Assembly: GCA_963634745.1 (NCBI GenBank)
Contig: CAVHCX010000003.1
Location: forward strand, 1-64,000
Length of the DNA stretch: 64,000 bases
Source of the DNA: CAKRJP01 sp963634745
GTDB taxonomy: Bacteria; Bacillota; Clostridia; Lachnospirales; Lachnospiraceae
Direction: 5' to 3'
Within the stretch, counting starts at the first letter, position 1, and each line of letters opens with the position of its first letter. This document shows, one piece after another, positions 56,884-64,000 of this stretch. Both the position numbers and the translations under genes were made by a program. The notes under the pieces were generated by a model, which saw nothing but the letters and a program-made list of their open reading frames with translations, was not told the origin of the DNA and searched no databases.

Positions 56884-57615
56884 ATGAAAAAATGTATATT
56901 AATCACCGGTGCCTCCCGGGGAATCGGCCGGGCCTGTGCCCTAAAATTCGCCAAAGAAGGCTACTTTCTTTATCTGAATTATAGAAGTTCCAAGGAACAG
57001 ATGGAGGAGCTTAAAAAGGCTCTGGATGCGATTCCCGAATCCTCCTATTGTGTCCTTCAAGGGGATGTTGGCTCTTTTTCTGATGTGGAAGATATGTTCT
57101 CACAAATTAAAAAGAATGGGCATCATCTGGATGTCCTTATTAACAATGCAGGTATCTCCCATATGGGCCTGCTTCATGACATGACCGAGGAAGAATGGGG
57201 CCGGATTCTGCAGACCAATTTATCCTCTGTATTTTATTGCTGTAAAATGGCAATCCCCGGCATGCTAAGGGCCGGAGGAGGCAGGATCCTAAATGTATCC
57301 TCCATGTGGGGGCTTGTCGGTGCCTCCTACGAGGTGGCCTACTCTGCTACAAAGGCCGGAGTCAACGGTTTGACACAAGCCCTGGCCAAGGAAATGGCTC
57401 CCAACAATATTCAGGTCAATGCCATCGCCTTCGGAGTCATCGACACGGATATGAATCAGATGCTCTCCGAGGAGGACAGGGAAAATCTAGCCTATGAAAT
57501 TCCCATTGGCCGTTTTGCCACCTCTGAGGAAGCCGCCCAAATGATTTGGGATACGGTAAATACTCCCTTTTATATGACCGGACAAATAATTGGCTTCGAT
57601 GGCGGATATATCTAA
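56884..57615 (+). CDS. SDR-family reductase, likely EF-P 5-aminopentanone reductase (YmfI-like)
   Basis: Short-chain dehydrogenase/reductase using NADP(H). The cofactor motif is TGASRGIGRA (residues 8-17), with NNAGI and the catalytic Ser-Tyr-Lys in SSMWG and YSATKAG. The SSMWGLVGASYEVAYSATKAG pattern (partly quoted) matches proteins I recall as EF-P 5-aminopentanone reductase rather than fatty-acid FabG; this assignment is from memory. No fab genes are adjacent. At 243 aa it is complete and the only plus-strand gene nearby. A hairpin overlaps its stop codon. Confidence 0.75.
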   Translation: MKKCILITGASRGIGRACALKFAKEGYFLYLNYRSSKEQMEELKKALDAIPESSYCVLQGDVGSFSDVEDMFSQIKKNGHHLDVLINNAGISHMGLLHDMTEEEWGRILQTNLSSVFYCCKMAIPGMLRAGGGRILNVSSMWGLVGASYEVAYSATKAGVNGLTQALAKEMAPNNIQVNAIAFGVIDTDMNQMLSEEDRENLAYEIPIGRFATSEEAAQMIWDTVNTPFYMTGQIIGFDGGYI

Positions 57616-57630
57616 TATCCACCATCGAAG
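57594..57630 (+). terminator. Hairpin overlapping the SDR stop codon
   Basis: CTTCGATGGCGGATAT and ATATCCACCATCGAAG pair with one mismatch around a 5-base loop that contains the start of the stop codon. A T-rich tail follows (CCTCCTTGCTTCATCTTTT). Probable terminator between convergent genes. Confidence 0.6.
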
Positions 57631-57652
57631 CCTCCTTGCTTCATCTTTTGAA

Positions 57653-57684
57653 AAGCCCAGACAGTCTCTGGCCAGACCGGGCTT
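57653..57684 (-). terminator. Candidate terminator of the second truA
   Basis: AAGCCC and GGGCTT arms with extra internal pairing (GGTCT/AGACT) lie at the stop codon and are followed by CTTTTC on the minus strand. The stem is short. Confidence 0.4.
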
Positions 57685-58417
57685 AGTAGTATACCTTTCT
57701 TAAAAACAAGCCTCTGGCGGGAGCCAAAAATCCCGCAAGGCTCCGATCCTCCGCCGCGATCACTACCGGTAGCATAGAAGCCTCCCGCTTTCCGGTTCCG
57801 ATCTCTAGGAGGGTACCTGTTAAGATCCGCACCATATGATATAAAAATCCGGTACCATAGTAGGTAATACGAACCTTCTCCCCGTTACTTACAATCTTGA
57901 TATTTGTAATTTTACGAACCGGATCCTTACACTCCTTATCATCCGTAAAACTCGTAAAATTCTTAGGCCCGATAAGATATGGCACTGCATTTCTCATAGC
58001 CTCTATGTCTAACTTCTCCGGATAATGATAACAATATCTTCTTGAAAATACATCCGGTTTCTCTCTGCAATCGATATAATACTCGTACTTCTTCCCCTTG
58101 GCGCTCTTTCTTGCATGAAAGCCATTGCGCACAAGCTCCACCTTAAGGATCCGAATATCCTCAGGCAAATAACGGTTCAGGGAATCCCTAAGTTCTCTCA
58201 CGTCGTACAATCTGGAAAGACGGACACTTGCCACCTGTCCCCTGGCATGAACTCCCGCATCCGTGCGGCCGGACCCGTCTACCTGAACCTTATAACCTAC
58301 AAGCTTACTAATACTCCACTCTAAGATAAACTGGATGGTATTGTCAGTGGTTGCCTGACGCTGCCATCCCTGGTATCTGCTACCATCATAGGAAATGGTT
58401 AATTTATATGTTCTCAT
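57683..58417 (-). CDS. tRNA pseudouridine(38-40) synthase TruA-like, copy 2
   Basis: Paralogue of the TruA at 47763-48536. The catalytic Asp is in SGRTDAGVHARGQ, and the C-terminal GTGFLYHMVRILTGT motif is present. At 244 aa it is complete. Sequence differs widely from copy 1 outside the motifs (for example the start MRTYKLTISYDGSRYQGWQ), so it is not a recent duplication. Its tRNA target or position may differ. It is followed by no partner gene; nrdR lies 51 bp upstream in the same direction. Confidence 0.9.
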   Translation of the reverse strand: MRTYKLTISYDGSRYQGWQRQATTDNTIQFILEWSISKLVGYKVQVDGSGRTDAGVHARGQVASVRLSRLYDVRELRDSLNRYLPEDIRILKVELVRNGFHARKSAKGKKYEYYIDCREKPDVFSRRYCYHYPEKLDIEAMRNAVPYLIGPKNFTSFTDDKECKDPVRKITNIKIVSNGEKVRITYYGTGFLYHMVRILTGTLLEIGTGKREASMLPVVIAAEDRSLAGFLAPARGLFLRKVYY

Positions 58418-58468
58418 CCAATATCAATCCTTATATTCAAAACTCAATGCATATTTACTCTAAAATGA

Positions 58469-58918
58469 TTACTCTAAAATTTTTTTGAGCTCGTCCATAA
58501 ATGTATTCACATCCTTGAACTCACGATAAACAGAGGCAAACCTTACATAGGCCACCTCGTCCAAATCCTTCAATTCCTCCATGACAATCTCTCCCACAAG
58601 ACTGCTGGGAATTTCCTTCGCTTCTTGCTTATATATACTAGTCTCAACGCGGTCAATGACTTCCTTCACCGCATCTGTGGATACCGGTCTCTTGTAACAT
58701 GCCCTCAAGATACCATTCTCAATCTTGCTTCTATTATATTTTTCTCTTGTATTATCCTTCTTAATAATGGAAAGCGGAATGGTCTCGACCTTCTCATAGG
58801 TAGTGAAACGCTTCCCACAAAAATCACAAGCTCTGCGTCGTCGAATTGCGGTTCCCTCATCATTGGGACGGGAATCTATGACTTTGGTATCTGGATGATT
58901 ACAATATGGGCACTTCAT
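58469..58918 (-). CDS. nrdR: Transcriptional repressor NrdR
   Basis: Zinc-ribbon and ATP-cone repressor of ribonucleotide reductase genes. The N-terminus has CPYC, the RRRRACDFCGKRFTTYE segment and four zinc Cys; the ATP-cone follows (IIKKDNTREKYNRSKIENGI, first part). At 149 aa it is standard. A strong promoter lies at 58960-58988. No ribonucleotide reductase gene is in the window. Confidence 0.96.
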   Translation of the reverse strand: MKCPYCNHPDTKVIDSRPNDEGTAIRRRRACDFCGKRFTTYEKVETIPLSIIKKDNTREKYNRSKIENGILRACYKRPVSTDAVKEVIDRVETSIYKQEAKEIPSSLVGEIVMEELKDLDEVAYVRFASVYREFKDVNTFMDELKKILE

Positions 58919-58959
58919 CTAACCGTATCCTTTCGAAAATTTTACTCATTAACATAAAT

Positions 58960-58988
58960 AGTATATCTTTTGCAAGTGGATAAGTCAA
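58960..58988 (-). promoter_or_regulatory. Promoter of nrdR (and truA copy 2)
   Basis: On the minus strand TTGACT (58983-58988) and TATACT (58960-58965) are separated by 17 bp, a good sigma-A promoter about 35 bp upstream of the nrdR start region. Confidence 0.65.
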
Positions 58989-59046
58989 TTTACATGAATA
59001 AAGAACACAAAAAAGACACATAAAAAACAGAGAAAACGGATGCAAA

Positions 59047-59080
59047 AAAGGATGGAGCCTTAAGCTAGGACCCATCCTTT
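59047..59080 (-). terminator. Terminator after arcC
   Basis: AAAGGATGG and CCATCCTTT pair perfectly around a 16-base loop and are followed by a U run on the minus strand, about 40 bp beyond the arcC stop. Confidence 0.75.
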
Positions 59081-59119
59081 CTCATCTGCGTTATTATTTT
59101 ATTTCTTATCTTATATTTC

Positions 59120-60070
59120 TTATTCCTGACTTTCCTTGTCTGCAAGGATCCTGGTACCGGTCTTACCTTTTCTTGCATCCTTTAAGCACTCAAAAGAAGT
59201 AATAAGGGCACTTCTTCCCTCTCGCTTCTCCACAAAGGAAACCGAAGCACTGAATTTGGGAAGCATATTATAGATTCCAAAATGGCCCTCTTCCATATAT
59301 CTTTTGGCCTCATCTAAGGAAATCTCTCCAAGGTCTTCCTCCTCCGGACGGCCCATGTTGATCTTAACCTTCTCTACGCTGGTAAGCATAACAAGTTCAT
59401 CTGCGTCTACCTCTTCTGCCAGCTTTCCTGCAGTCAAATCCTTCTCGATTACCGCGCTGGCACCCTTTAAGCGATTGTCCTGCTCCAGCACAGGAATTCC
59501 GCCACCTCCGCAGGCAATTACAATCTGATCGGCATCTAACAAGGCCTTCACAGCGTCAATCTCAACGATACGTACCGGATTTGGTGCAGAAACGATACGA
59601 CGGAAACCTTTTCCAGGCTCCTCCACAACGTAATTACCTTTCTTGCGCTCCATAGCCGCCTCTTCTGCATTCATATAACGGCCCAAAACCTTGGTTGGGG
59701 TGTAGAAGGCCTCATCATAAGGATCTACGACTACCTGGGTCAATATGGTACTTACTGTACGGTAAATTCCCCGGTCCATCAGTTCCTCCCTGATGGCATT
59801 CTGAAGGTCATAGCCAATATATCCCTGGCTCATCGCTGAGCATACAGACATAGGTGCTGCCGTATAATCTTCGTGCATCTTTGCAAATTCGTTCATTGCA
59901 GTATGGATCATACCAACCTGAGGCGCATTACTGTGGGTAATCACTACCTGATCACCGGCTTCCACCAAATCTGCGATCACCTTGGCAGATTTTTTAACTG
60001 CCTCCAACTGTTCCGGCATAGTAACTCCAAGTGCCTTATGTCCCAAGGCAACTACCACTCTCTTTTTCAT
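59120..60070 (-). CDS. arcC: Carbamate kinase
   Basis: Makes ATP and carbamate (then ammonia and CO2) from carbamoyl phosphate and ADP, the energy-yielding step of arginine or purine breakdown. Amino acid kinase features are visible: VVALGHKALG at the N-terminus, VVVDPYDEAF, ACGGGGIPV and the C-terminal KFSASVSFVE. The ATG at 60070 (MKKRVVVALG) has GGCGGAG upstream; the frame extends nine codons further. Length is 316 aa. No arcA or arcB lies beside it, so the source of carbamoyl phosphate is elsewhere. Confidence 0.93.
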   Translation of the reverse strand: MKKRVVVALGHKALGVTMPEQLEAVKKSAKVIADLVEAGDQVVITHSNAPQVGMIHTAMNEFAKMHEDYTAAPMSVCSAMSQGYIGYDLQNAIREELMDRGIYRTVSTILTQVVVDPYDEAFYTPTKVLGRYMNAEEAAMERKKGNYVVEEPGKGFRRIVSAPNPVRIVEIDAVKALLDADQIVIACGGGGIPVLEQDNRLKGASAVIEKDLTAGKLAEEVDADELVMLTSVEKVKINMGRPEEEDLGEISLDEAKRYMEEGHFGIYNMLPKFSASVSFVEKREGRSALITSFECLKDARKGKTGTRILADKESQE

Positions 60071-60228
60071 CTTAAGCTCTCCGCCTTTCCGCTTCATTCT
60101 TGCTTCAAAGGATCCTTAATACCGGTCCTTTTTTGCAAGTTTTTAAATTTAAAAATCCACAATTTAAGTTTTTAATCTATCTCAACATTATCTGTCACTG
60201 ACACCCATTTGTCAATTTATTTAGGCAT

Positions 60229-60537
60229 TTATTTCATCATAGCAATAAGCTCATCCTTGTCCTGGGCTCCCACTGCTCTTTTTGCAACCTGGCCATCCTT
60301 AAATACATAGAACATAGGGATAGACATCACCCGATACTCTCTTGCAAGCTCCGGCTCCTTATCTACATCCACCTTGCAGATCTTGACATCAGAAAGTTCC
60401 TCTGAAAGTTCTTCCAAAATAGGCGCCACCATCTGGCAAGGTCCACACCAGGTGGCCCAAAAATCTACCAAAACCGGAACCTTTGATTCTAATACTTCTT
60501 CCTTAAAATTATCTTTGCTTACATGTACTACTGCCAT
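60229..60537 (-). CDS. trxA: Thioredoxin
   Basis: Small cytoplasmic disulfide reductase. The active site WATWCGPCQ (Cys31, Cys34) and the cis-Pro loop SIPMFYVFKDG are intact. At 102 aa it is standard. It is the likely partner of the thioredoxin reductase at 54538, and a plausible electron route to reductases. It stands alone, divergent from the alarmone synthetase at 60651. Confidence 0.95.
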   Translation of the reverse strand: MAVVHVSKDNFKEEVLESKVPVLVDFWATWCGPCQMVAPILEELSEELSDVKICKVDVDKEPELAREYRVMSIPMFYVFKDGQVAKRAVGAQDKDELIAMMK

Positions 60538-60650
60538 GATAAAAACCTCCTTATCTAGCTTAAGTAGAATTTACCATAATTTTACTGGTAATGTCCAGTG
60601 CCACAGACGTATAATGGCAGTAGGTATTTATCAAGTGGGGAGGTGTTTCG

Positions 60651-61391
60651 ATGACAAAGAAACATGCCGAGTCTTCAAAAGATGTGGAGGCTCCCAAAAA
60701 GAGTTCAAAATTTAAACGTCGTTATAAGAATTTTGTTAGTTCTCAGAAATCAATTAACAAGATCCGTAAGTGTGTCTATGAATCCAGCTACCAGCTAAAA
60801 AGCCAATGTGCCATTGATATTCTCTTAGCCAAGCTAGCCATGATCGACGCGGAATTATCCAAGAAAAAAGGCCGCACGGTTGTGAATCAGCTAAGCAGCC
60901 GGATCAAGACGCCGGAAAGCATTTACAATAAATTAGTGAGAAAGGGCTTGTCTACCGACTTTAAGACCGCGCAAAAAAATCTCAATGACCTGATCGGCAT
61001 CCGGGTGGTTTGCCCCTTCGAGGACGAGGTCTACGAGGTTGCCGATCACCTAAAAAAGCAGGGAGATATCGAGGTTATCAAAGAAAAGGATTATATGAAG
61101 CATCCTAAGAAGAATGGCTACAAGAGCCTGCATTTGATTATCGAGATCCCTATTTATTTCGGGGAAGAATATCAAAAGGAGCGGGTGGAGATTCAATTTC
61201 GCACCACGGCCATGGACTACTGGTCCATTTTGGATTATCAGCTTTTCTACAAGCGGGATGTGGACGACTGCGACAAGATTGCCGAGGAGCTAGCGAAGGC
61301 TGCCGAGGATATCGCCAAGTTAGATGCCAGAATGCTGAAATTAAGAAATAAGATCGAGAAATATAAGGTCGTAGATTACAGTTTCGACTAA
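60651..61391 (+). CDS. Small alarmone synthetase (RelA/SpoT synthetase domain)
   Basis: Likely makes (p)ppGpp from ATP and GDP/GTP. The synthetase domain shows LNDLIGIRVVCPF (the RIxG region), KNGYKSLHLI and EIQFRTTAMDYWS with the catalytic Glu. A Lys-rich N-terminus of about 30 residues precedes it, and a helical C-terminal tail follows, as in RelQ/YjbM-like proteins. At 246 aa it lacks hydrolase and regulatory domains. GGGGAGGTG precedes the ATG. It is convergent with a second RelA/SpoT-like gene, with one shared terminator. Confidence 0.88.
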   Translation: MTKKHAESSKDVEAPKKSSKFKRRYKNFVSSQKSINKIRKCVYESSYQLKSQCAIDILLAKLAMIDAELSKKKGRTVVNQLSSRIKTPESIYNKLVRKGLSTDFKTAQKNLNDLIGIRVVCPFEDEVYEVADHLKKQGDIEVIKEKDYMKHPKKNGYKSLHLIIEIPIYFGEEYQKERVEIQFRTTAMDYWSILDYQLFYKRDVDDCDKIAEELAKAAEDIAKLDARMLKLRNKIEKYKVVDYSFD

Positions 61392-61400
61392 ATTTTGACT

Positions 61401-61448
61401 AAAAAAGTGCCTGTCAAAAACCATTGGTTTTTTCAGACACTCTTTTTT
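61401..61448. terminator. Bidirectional terminator between two alarmone-type genes
   Basis: AAAAAAGTGCCTGTCAAAAACC-type arms (first 20 bases AAAAAAGTGCCTGTCAAAAA) pair with GGTTTTTTCAGACACTCTT with few mismatches. Poly-A and poly-T edges serve both converging genes. Confidence 0.75.
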
Positions 61449-61459
61449 TATTTTTTTCT

Positions 61460-62449
61460 TTAATCAATCAGATCATTTTGAAAGCTTGACAAATGCTCAT
61501 AAGGCAAGATCAAGCGGCCTCTATAGAGACCACAGCCATCATTGACAAGACTGTTATTTACCGCTCCGAACATATTTACATCCACTTCGGATAGATCTAA
61601 GCTTGCGATCTTTCTGCCTCGCTCATAGGCTTGATCAAAGTAAATGCACTCGCCAAGAGGAATGGCATCTCTCCTGGCCCGCTCTTTTTCCTGGGTTTTC
61701 TCATAGCCTAAGTGGTTGGCAGCCCCGATCTCTGCAATATCATCCATGGTCTTGGTCCTGATCTGGACTTCTGTAAAGCATCTGGAACTATTGTCATAAA
61801 AGGTTACATGGAGGGACTGATAATCCCCCTTATCATTGTTCCAGATATAGTCCCTATAATAAGGTCTTACAGTCTCAGACATTAAGGGTGAACCGCTCTC
61901 GCAAACTCCATTGGCAAGCTCGGCTGTAAATCCGTGCTCCTCCAAAAATTCCGGCAAGGCATTGGCAATCTCATAGAGGTATTTAAGCTCCTCTTTTTTT
62001 ATATCCTGGCCGGGCTTTAAGTGGCACTTGGGCATGGCTAGGACGATCCGATAGGCCACCAGGTCCCTAAAGCAACTCAGGCGCTGTTTTAGTTGGGTGA
62101 CCGACGGATAGGTCCCATATTTTTCATAGTAGCCATAGATATATTCCACAATGTAGCCATTAAATTTTGCCTCGGCCCTTATGAGGGATTTTATTCTACC
62201 TTTAAAGGTAAAGGCTAAGAATGGATACTCTCTTGCCATGAATTTATAAAATTCTCTCATTTTTTGAGACTGGGCCGTCAAGAAATCATTGTGCTGTAAA
62301 AGCTCCTGAATCTGAAGAAGGAAGTTGCAATGGATCCTGTCGATCTCATTTTGATTTTTCTTGGCTTCCTTGCTTAAGTCCTGATAATAGCGCTGCAAAA
62401 TCTTGAGCACCGTATCACCGGAATATAAATAATCATTTAATGTTATCAT
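61460..62449 (-). CDS. RelA/SpoT-like synthetase-domain protein with long N-terminal extension
   Basis: Carries GRIKSLIRAEAKF, FRDLVAYRIV, KGDYQSLHVTF and TEVQIRTKTMDDIAEIGAANHLGYE (quoted in part as EVQIRTKTMDDIAE), the Rel/SpoT synthetase pattern with the catalytic Glu. In FRDLVAYRIV the usual Gly of D(x)xGxR is Ala. At 329 aa it has about 80 extra N-terminal residues of helices and a roughly 80-residue C-terminal extension of unknown fold, unlike RelQ or RelP. It could make (p)ppGpp or another nucleotide, or modify RNA as some relatives do. It converges with the synthetase at 60651. Confidence 0.78.
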   Translation of the reverse strand: MITLNDYLYSGDTVLKILQRYYQDLSKEAKKNQNEIDRIHCNFLLQIQELLQHNDFLTAQSQKMREFYKFMAREYPFLAFTFKGRIKSLIRAEAKFNGYIVEYIYGYYEKYGTYPSVTQLKQRLSCFRDLVAYRIVLAMPKCHLKPGQDIKKEELKYLYEIANALPEFLEEHGFTAELANGVCESGSPLMSETVRPYYRDYIWNNDKGDYQSLHVTFYDNSSRCFTEVQIRTKTMDDIAEIGAANHLGYEKTQEKERARRDAIPLGECIYFDQAYERGRKIASLDLSEVDVNMFGAVNNSLVNDGCGLYRGRLILPYEHLSSFQNDLID

Positions 62450-62464
62450 CTAAAATCTTCCAAA

Positions 62465-63172
62465 TTATCTTAAGAATCCAAATTTACGGATAATCGCAGG
62501 TTCTACAGATTTACCGCCGCAAATGGAGAAGAAGGTAATGATCTTACAAATCCACATTACAAAGATAAAGACTCCTGCAAGCAACGGAATAATGAAGGTA
62601 AAACATAAAACCGCTCCAACGATAATTGCCAGGGTATCTACTACAACAAATTTAAGGGCCTGTCTTACATGGAACTTCAAATAAGGAGAATCATGAGCAG
62701 CCAGTAAAGCCACAAAAATTCCAAGATAACTGGTCAGGTATAAGAGCATAGCAATCACCTTATTGTCTGATACATCCTTTGCCGAAAATTCAGCGGTATG
62801 ATCATAGGGATTTGGCTGGCTGTAATACTGCTGATATCCGCCATAAGCCCCCTGATTGTAGGCTCCCTGATTATAAGCCCCCTGGTTGTAGGCTCCCTGA
62901 GTATAGGGCCCCTGATTATTGCTTCCCTGACTATAATTTTGCTGATTGTAATTTGGCTGCTGGCCATAGATGTAAGAGGTTTGATTTTCCTCCCGGCCTT
63001 CTTCCTTTGCAGCCTGTGTATTTGTCTCTACAGTTTCATTTGCCTGTTTGCCCTCTTCCGCCTTAGCCTCTTCTTTTACCGGCTCTTCGAAAGCCTCAAC
63101 TTTTACGCCGCACTGGGTACAAAACATGGTATCATCAGCGATGGATGCCCCACAATTTTTACAGATTTTCAT
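62465..63172 (-). CDS. Zinc-ribbon membrane protein with Tyr/Gln/Asn-rich repeats
   Basis: Function unknown. Residues 1-25 form a zinc ribbon (CKNCGASIADDTMFCTQCG), then comes an acidic Lys/Glu-rich segment. A low-complexity region follows with near-perfect repeats of YNQGA. The C-terminal 110 residues hold three to four membrane helices with the FHVRQALKF motif common to DUF4870-like small membrane proteins. The ATG at 63172 follows AGGAGG; the frame continues 25 codons upstream without an RBS. About 235 aa. It lies just upstream of the Rel-like gene at 61460, by 15 bp, so they probably share a transcript. Confidence 0.8.
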   Translation of the reverse strand: MKICKNCGASIADDTMFCTQCGVKVEAFEEPVKEEAKAEEGKQANETVETNTQAAKEEGREENQTSYIYGQQPNYNQQNYSQGSNNQGPYTQGAYNQGAYNQGAYNQGAYGGYQQYYSQPNPYDHTAEFSAKDVSDNKVIAMLLYLTSYLGIFVALLAAHDSPYLKFHVRQALKFVVVDTLAIIVGAVLCFTFIIPLLAGVFIFVMWICKIITFFSICGGKSVEPAIIRKFGFLR

Positions 63173-63271
63173 GTAACAAGTGCCTCCTATCCTATTTATT
63201 GACTGAGGGATTTCTTTTTTTACATATCCTGTCTTTAAAGGCCCCATCAGTCACGTTCACCATAACACAAA

Positions 63272-63300
63272 GCCCCGATGCCGTCAACAAACACCGGGGG
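63272..63300 (-). terminator. Candidate terminator after trpA
   Basis: On the minus strand CCCCCGGTG and CATCGGGG form a GC-rich stem with an 11-base loop and a short tail CTTTG. It lies about 35 bp beyond the trpA stop. Confidence 0.5.
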
Positions 63301-63334
63301 AATGTATCTTTTCTTAACATAGCAGAAAAGCTTT

Positions 63335-64000
63335 TTAAGCCTCTGCCACTGCTGCTACCATATCTTTTACATATTCTGTCACATAAGGAACTGCGTCTTT
63401 TCCATGTTCTGCTACGATCCTTACAATGGCAGATCCTACAATGGCACCATCGGAAAGTCCTGCCATTTTCTTTGCCTGGTCCGGGGTTGAGATTCCAAAT
63501 CCTACTGCCACCGGAACATTTGTCACGGCTTTTACCTGCTCTACCATAGTTGCAATGTCTGTATTAATTTCTTTTCTGACACCGGTAACTCCCAGGGAGG
63601 AAACGCAGTAAACAAATCCCTTAGCTTCTTTGGCAATGGCCTGGATCCTGTCATCTGAGGTTGGTGCGATCATGGAAATCAAATCAATGCCATATTTCTC
63701 GCAGCTGGGGAGAAGCTCCATCCGCTCCTCAAAGGGTACGTCCGGTACGATAACTCCGTCGATGCCGCACTCTGCGCATTTCATCATAAATTTATCTTTT
63801 CCATAAGTAAAAACAGGATTTACATAGGTCATAAATACCAGCGGAATTTTTACACTTTCCCGAACCTCCTTTACCATATCAAAAAGCTTGTCTGTGGTGG
63901 TGCCGGCTGCTAAGGACCTTTCATCTGCTTCCTGGATCACCACTCCCTCTGCTATGGGATCAGAGAAAGGAATTCCGATCTCAATCAAACTTGCCCCTGC
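63335..64000 (-). CDS. trpA: Tryptophan synthase alpha subunit, 5' end beyond window
   Basis: Cleaves indole-3-glycerol phosphate to indole and glyceraldehyde 3-phosphate. The frame is open to the window edge and reads AGASLIEIGIPFSDPIAEG before the first internal Met, so the gene begins further upstream. The catalytic Glu in LIEIGIPFSDP and the Asp region GVIVPDVPFEE are present. The phosphate-binding VGFGIST and DGAIVGSAIVR also appear. About 222 of the usual 260 residues are visible. Other trp genes are presumably outside the window. Confidence 0.95.
   Translation of the reverse strand, partial: AGASLIEIGIPFSDPIAEGVVIQEADERSLAAGTTTDKLFDMVKEVRESVKIPLVFMTYVNPVFTYGKDKFMMKCAECGIDGVIVPDVPFEERMELLPSCEKYGIDLISMIAPTSDDRIQAIAKEAKGFVYCVSSLGVTGVRKEINTDIATMVEQVKAVTNVPVAVGFGISTPDQAKKMAGLSDGAIVGSAIVRIVAEHGKDAVPYVTEYVKDMVAAVAEA

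Noticed and set aside
1..64000. tRNA, rRNA, transposase or prophage genes
   Set aside because: No cloverleaf with a GGTTCGA-type loop, no rRNA core sequence and no transposase or phage motif were noticed. A tRNAscan or HMM search would be needed to exclude small items.

Overview
The window reads as chromosome of an anaerobic, Gram-positive Clostridia-type bacterium, most likely a Lachnospiraceae-like lineage. This is inferred from gene content: a Stickland proline reductase cluster, class B sortase and LCP proteins, energy-coupling-factor (ECF) transport genes, pyruvate phosphate dikinase, bacterial-type glycyl-tRNA synthetase, NhaC antiporter, and strong AGGAGG-type ribosome binding sites. 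No rRNA, tRNA, CRISPR array, transposase or prophage gene was found. Most genes lie on the minus strand.

Region by region. 1-6.7 kb: an exopolysaccharide/cell-surface operon (tyrosine kinase, Wzz-type co-polymerase, class B sortase, LCP protein, an SPKTG-anchored surface protein, PHP phosphatase, and a polyprenyl sugar transferase cut by the window start). 6.8-9.5 kb: a Ca2+-type P-ATPase behind a leader that ends in a terminator. 10.2-11.8 kb: an unusual Fic-fold protein and DAHP synthase. 12.3-17.9 kb: proline reductase genes prdC-prdA-CBO2463-like-prdB with a divergent LysR regulator; PrdB has Cys where the studied enzymes have selenocysteine. 17.9-21.7 kb: a MacAB/YknXYZ-like ABC exporter. 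22.5-24.4 kb: fucO-like reductase and a TetR regulator. 24.6-26.9 kb: a secreted SH3-NlpC/P60-3D cell-wall enzyme. 27.1-31.3 kb: a dehydrogenase, DeoR regulator and mannitol-type PTS under one promoter. 31.5-46.2 kb: ppdK, M18 aminopeptidase, glyS, recO, era, M16 peptidase, nhaC and two COG0523 GTPases, one with an extreme His-rich insert. 46.5-51.1 kb: ECF S component, then ecfA1-ecfA2-ecfT-truA. 51.2-56.7 kb: cyclophilin, proC, a GntR regulator with repeated operators, a broken PIN toxin with a RelB-like antitoxin, trxB/TetR, and an HD alarmone hydrolase. 56.9-64 kb: an SDR reductase, a second truA, nrdR, arcC, trxA, two RelA/SpoT-domain proteins, a zinc-ribbon membrane protein and trpA (cut by the window end).

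The most unusual signal is not a gene. Six intergenic elements of about 210-225 bp share a conserved three-hairpin head. They sit on stems whose sequences differ between copies yet stay self-complementary within each copy (9824-10048, 12024-12248, 21877-22096, 22302-22511, 47080-47299, 47482-47700). A second, shorter hairpin family forms a tandem pair at 35832-36096. Covariation of this kind points to selection, or an active mechanism, that keeps the base pairing. Small reading frames across these elements are probably not proteins.

Together the genes suggest an amino-acid-fermenting anaerobe (proline reductase, carbamate kinase, peptidases) that also uses sugars or polyols through PTS, decorates its envelope with polysaccharide and sortase-anchored protein, and carries several alarmone enzymes. 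All functional calls come from reading motifs and remembered family features; no database search was run.
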